Positions 61,754 to 64,000 of a stretch of 64,000 nucleotides of DNA are shown one piece after another. Position numbers and translations under genes: made by a program. This DNA is from Candidatus Phytoplasma australasiaticum subsp. taiwanense (GTDB lineage Bacteria > Bacillota_I > Bacilli_A > Acholeplasmatales > Acholeplasmataceae): the NCBI GenBank assembly GCA_001307505.2, contig CP040925.1, positions 558,001 to 622,000 of the forward strand. Direction: 5' to 3'. The notes beneath the pieces were generated by a model. It was given only the letters and a program-made list of their open reading frames with translations. It was not told the DNA's origin and did no database searches. The stretch's first letter is position 1; every line of letters begins with the position of its first letter.

Positions 61754-61782
61754 TTGACATTGTTTTTCTTATTTGTTAGAAT
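61754..61782 (+). promoter_or_regulatory. Promoter of the rpsF-ssb-rpsR operon
   Basis: TTGACA (61754-61759), exactly 17 bases, TAGAAT (61777-61782) with an upstream TG. It is the best promoter in the window and predicts a leader of about 225 bases. Confidence 0.85.
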
Positions 61783-62015
61783 GAAATTCAGAGTATATCA
61801 TCATTTCAATTTGATAAAATTTAATTTTTTATAATAGAAATTGAAATATTGTTTTATTATAAAATAGTTAAAATTTCTATATAAAATTTAATTTGAAAAA
61901 ATTACTATATTTTTATCCAAAAAGATTAAAATAAAAGTATAAAGATATGAAATAGTTAAATATTTTTAAAAATTAATTAAACAATTGATCAAAAGGAGCA
62001 AAAAAATCCACCAAA

Positions 62016-62309
62016 ATGAAAGAATATGAATTAATGTACATTATAAAACCCAATATAAGTCAAGAACAAGCGCAAGAAATAGTAGAAAATTTAAAAAAAA
62101 CTTTTATCAAAAATAAAGATATTAATTGTTTTGAAGAAATTATACCTGCTTCTATAGAATTAAAAGAATTAGCTTATCCAATTAAAAAATTCCAACAAGG
62201 ATATTATGTACAATCAACAATTAAAGCAGATAATACATTTGTAGAAAAATTTAATCAATTAATGCAAATAACTGAAGAAATACTTCGTTTTCTTATTATC
62301 AAAAAATAA
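62016..62309 (+). CDS. rpsF: 30S ribosomal protein S6
   Basis: A 97-residue S6 (MKEYELMYIIKPNISQEQAQEIVENLK; ELAYPIKKFQQGYYV; EEILRFLIIKK). It binds S18 in the 30S platform. GGAG lies 17 bases before the ATG, longer than usual. It is the first gene of rpsF-ssb-rpsR. Confidence 0.96.
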   Translation: MKEYELMYIIKPNISQEQAQEIVENLKKTFIKNKDINCFEEIIPASIELKELAYPIKKFQQGYYVQSTIKADNTFVEKFNQLMQITEEILRFLIIKK

Positions 62310-62332
62310 AACACATAAATTAGGAGAAAATA

Positions 62333-62806
62333 ATGTTAAATAGGGTATTTTTAATAGGCAGAATAACAAAAGATCCTGAAATAAGATTTACAAAAGAAAC
62401 TAACGTACCTTATGTTATTTTTCATTTGATAATAGATAGAGGGTATACAAACCAAGAAGGAAAAAAAGAATCAGATTTAATTCGTTGTATCGCTTGGGAT
62501 AAACAAGCAGAAAGCTTAACTAGATACATTACTAAAGGGAGTTTGTTAGCTATAGAGGGCCGAGTTAGAACAGAAATTTACGAAGATCATAATAATCAAC
62601 AAAAAACAACTTTTGATACAAAAATTTTATGCACAAATATTAAATTTTTAGAAAGCAAAGAATATTCGGATTATAAAAAAAATAAACAAAAATCAGAATA
62701 TTCCAATCATTTAGATGTCGAACAAACATCACATAACAGAGATATAAAAAAAAATAATCAAAGTTTTTCCGATATTAAAGAAGATGAAGATGAGTCGCTT
62801 TTTTAA
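62333..62806 (+). CDS. ssb: Single-stranded DNA-binding protein
   Basis: A 157-residue SSB. The OB fold is clear (MLNRVFLIGRITKDPEIRFT; DLIRCIAWDKQAESLTRYITKGSLLAIEGRVRTEIYED). A disordered linker follows, then an acidic tail DEDESLF, a variant of the usual DDDIPF partner-docking end. AGGAG is six bases from the ATG. Confidence 0.95.
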   Translation: MLNRVFLIGRITKDPEIRFTKETNVPYVIFHLIIDRGYTNQEGKKESDLIRCIAWDKQAESLTRYITKGSLLAIEGRVRTEIYEDHNNQQKTTFDTKILCTNIKFLESKEYSDYKKNKQKSEYSNHLDVEQTSHNRDIKKNNQSFSDIKEDEDESLF

Positions 62807-62848
62807 AAATTAAAATTTTATAAGGAATATAAGAGTAAAACTATAAAT

Positions 62849-63085
62849 ATGCAAATGATTCGAAAAAAATATTTTAAAAAACGTCGTAAAGTATGTTTTT
62901 TTACACAAAATAAATTTACTAATATAGATTTTAAAAATATAGAAATTCTAAAAAAATTTATAACTAGTGAAGGTAAAATTTTACCATCTAGAATAACCGG
63001 AGTATGCGCTAAATGGCAAAGAAAATTAGCTACAGCTATAAAAAGAGCGCGTCATATGGCCTTAATACCTTTTGTCGAAAAGTAA
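62849..63085 (+). CDS. rpsR: 30S ribosomal protein S18
   Basis: A 78-residue S18. Seen: [66 protein letters not shown]. The start could be either Met1 (62849) or Met3 (62855). AAGGA lies 22 bases upstream of the first. A terminator follows. Confidence 0.95.
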   Translation: MQMIRKKYFKKRRKVCFFTQNKFTNIDFKNIEILKKFITSEGKILPSRITGVCAKWQRKLATAIKRARHMALIPFVEK

Positions 63086-63102
63086 AATATTTATAAATAA
63101 TA

Positions 63103-63134
63103 AACAAGTTTTATCTAACTTGTTTTGTTTTTTT
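63103..63134 (+). terminator. Terminator after rpsR
   Basis: AACAAGTT (63103-63110) pairs with AACTTGTT (63117-63124), then TTGTTTTTTT. It separates the ribosomal operon from gdpP, which may rely on read-through or its own weak promoter. Confidence 0.8.
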
Positions 63135-63194
63135 ATATAACAAAATTATATATTTGCCCCCGTTTTTTTAGAAAAGAGAGTTTAATAATTAATT

Positions 63195-64000
63195 ATGTTA
63201 ACATTAAGAAAAAAAAATCTCAATTATAAAAAAATTTTTTTATTTATAATTTTGATTGGTACATTTCTATATATGACCTTCCTTGACTATGATAACATCA
63301 AATTATTAATTCACAACCCAAATAAAGAAATTCAAGAAGTAAAAAAAATTATTATTAAATTGTTTTTTAGTATTCTTGGAAAATTAGTAATCTTTTTTAT
63401 CTTTTTAAGTATTTATATGCATTTTCAACGTAGTTTAAAAATTAAAAGATTACAAAAAAGATTGGCTTTATGGTCTAAATTATCTTATTATATAGACAAA
63501 ATAGGTGAAGAAGTTTTTAACGAATTAACTATAGGAATTATAGTGATTAATACCGCTAATAATACTATTGAATGGATAAATACTTACGCAAACAAAATAT
63601 TTAATAACCCTGACATCAATACATCTTTAAACTTAATCAATAACCAAATGGCTGAATTATTAAATATTAAAGAAAAAGAACAACAAATAGTTTTAAAAAT
63701 CAAAGATAAATACTTTGATTGCTTATATAAAAAAGAATTTAATGTTTTTTATCTATTCGACGCAACTCAAAGAGAAAAGGTACAAACTCTTTATCATCGA
63801 TCAACACCAGCTTTAATATTTTTATCTTTTGATAATTTAGAAAATTCTTTAAAAAATTTAGATTTTTCAGAACAATCACAAATTAAAGTAGAATATTTAA
63901 GCGCTATTTCAGATTTCTTCGAAATTTATGAAACTTATTTAAAACAATTATCGGATGATAAATTTTTACTTTTATTAAAAAGAGAACAATTAGAAAATAT
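63195..64000 (+). CDS. gdpP: Cyclic-di-AMP phosphodiesterase GdpP (partial, runs off the window)
   Basis: The open frame begins at ATG 63195 (AAAAGAGAG about 12 bases upstream) and is still open at base 64000, about 268 codons. Seen: two N-terminal membrane helices (IFLFIILIGTFLYMTFL and LVIFFIFLSIYMHF), a PAS-like domain (LTIGIIVINTANNTIEWINTYANKIF), then the start of a degenerate GGDEF-like domain (LIFLSFDNLENSLKNL). This is the architecture of GdpP/YybT, whose C-terminal DHH-DHHA1 phosphodiesterase would follow. Position after rpsF-ssb-rpsR, and the rplI expected next, agree with Firmicute order. Confidence 0.85.
   Translation, partial: MLTLRKKNLNYKKIFLFIILIGTFLYMTFLDYDNIKLLIHNPNKEIQEVKKIIIKLFFSILGKLVIFFIFLSIYMHFQRSLKIKRLQKRLALWSKLSYYIDKIGEEVFNELTIGIIVINTANNTIEWINTYANKIFNNPDINTSLNLINNQMAELLNIKEKEQQIVLKIKDKYFDCLYKKEFNVFYLFDATQREKVQTLYHRSTPALIFLSFDNLENSLKNLDFSEQSQIKVEYLSAISDFFEIYETYLKQLSDDKFLLLLKREQLEN

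Larger units (their letters stand above)
61459..62015. other. Divergent control region between the coiled-coil gene and rpsF
   Basis: It contains a minus-strand -10 (61685-61690), a candidate 20-codon ORF with an exceptional ribosome site, the rpsF promoter (61754-61782), and a perfect 10-base hairpin in the rpsF leader: ATTTCAATTT (61803-61812) with AAATTGAAAT (61838-61847). The known S6:S18-binding leader motif with its CCG bulge is not apparent. Confidence 0.5.

Noticed and set aside
61790-62015. Known S6:S18-binding rpsF leader motif
   Set aside because: A hairpin is present but the characteristic CCG bulge was not found.

Overview
The window is extremely A+T-rich, uses TGA only as a stop (tryptophan is TGG), and shows the reduced gene content of a wall-less Mollicute of the Acholeplasmataceae. 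Several things together point to a 'Candidatus Phytoplasma' chromosome: a 2-hydroxycarboxylate (malate/citrate-type) symporter, a pyruvate dehydrogenase cluster, a PduL phosphotransacylase, an MntABCD/ZnuABC-type metal transporter, SpoVG, TldD/TldE, a group II intron with an LtrA protein, and a small secreted-protein gene. I cannot assign a species. Almost all housekeeping genes look intact. Long stretches between transcription units are nearly pure A/T and hold no recognisable genes.

Layout. 1-9.3 kb: the 3' end of potD, a lone YqaJ-type nuclease and tatD, then a minus-strand energy cluster read pyk, pdhA, pdhB, a free lipoyl domain, the pdhC catalytic domain and lpd. 9.6-18.1 kb: a YitT-type membrane protein, an SSL2-type helicase, a two-gene SMC-like operon (jetB-jetC/MksEB type) and a Cof-type HAD phosphatase. 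18.7-31.3 kb: carboxylate symporter, plsY, the minus-strand nusA-infB-rbfA-priA block, tRNA-Leu(GAG), fakA, then xerC and dut. 31.5-35.7 kb: rpsB-tsf-pyrH-frr-cdsA. 36.4-50.1 kb: rpmB, a Bax1-I-type membrane protein, an orphan anchored protein, mntABCD, a secreted protein, tldE/tldD, a P1B-type ATPase and spoVG. 50.2-61.5 kb: rsmA, an HD-domain gene whose 5' end abuts a group II intron, pduL, ychF, ileS and a repeat-containing coiled-coil membrane protein. 61.7-64 kb: rpsF-ssb-rpsR and the start of gdpP.

How the genes fit together. The symporter, pyruvate dehydrogenase and PduL trace most of a route from imported C4 acid through pyruvate and acetyl-CoA to acetyl phosphate. Malic enzyme and acetate kinase would have to lie elsewhere. 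Pyk feeds the same pyruvate pool.

The most unusual content is: (i) an orphan Wadjet/Mks-like pair with no kleisin or nuclease subunit beside it; (ii) a pyruvate dehydrogenase E2 split into a free lipoyl protein and a catalytic protein, with no peripheral-subunit-binding domain; (iii) a PriA that keeps all its zinc cysteines but has degenerate helicase motifs; (iv) three separate, recent-looking tandem duplications (194 bp x2, 166 bp x3, 255 bp x3); (v) a group II intron that appears to have removed the start of an HD-domain gene; and (vi) a 20-codon hydrophobic reading frame behind a 12-base perfect match to the 16S anti-Shine-Dalgarno. All calls rest on reading the sequence and on remembered family motifs; no database search was run.
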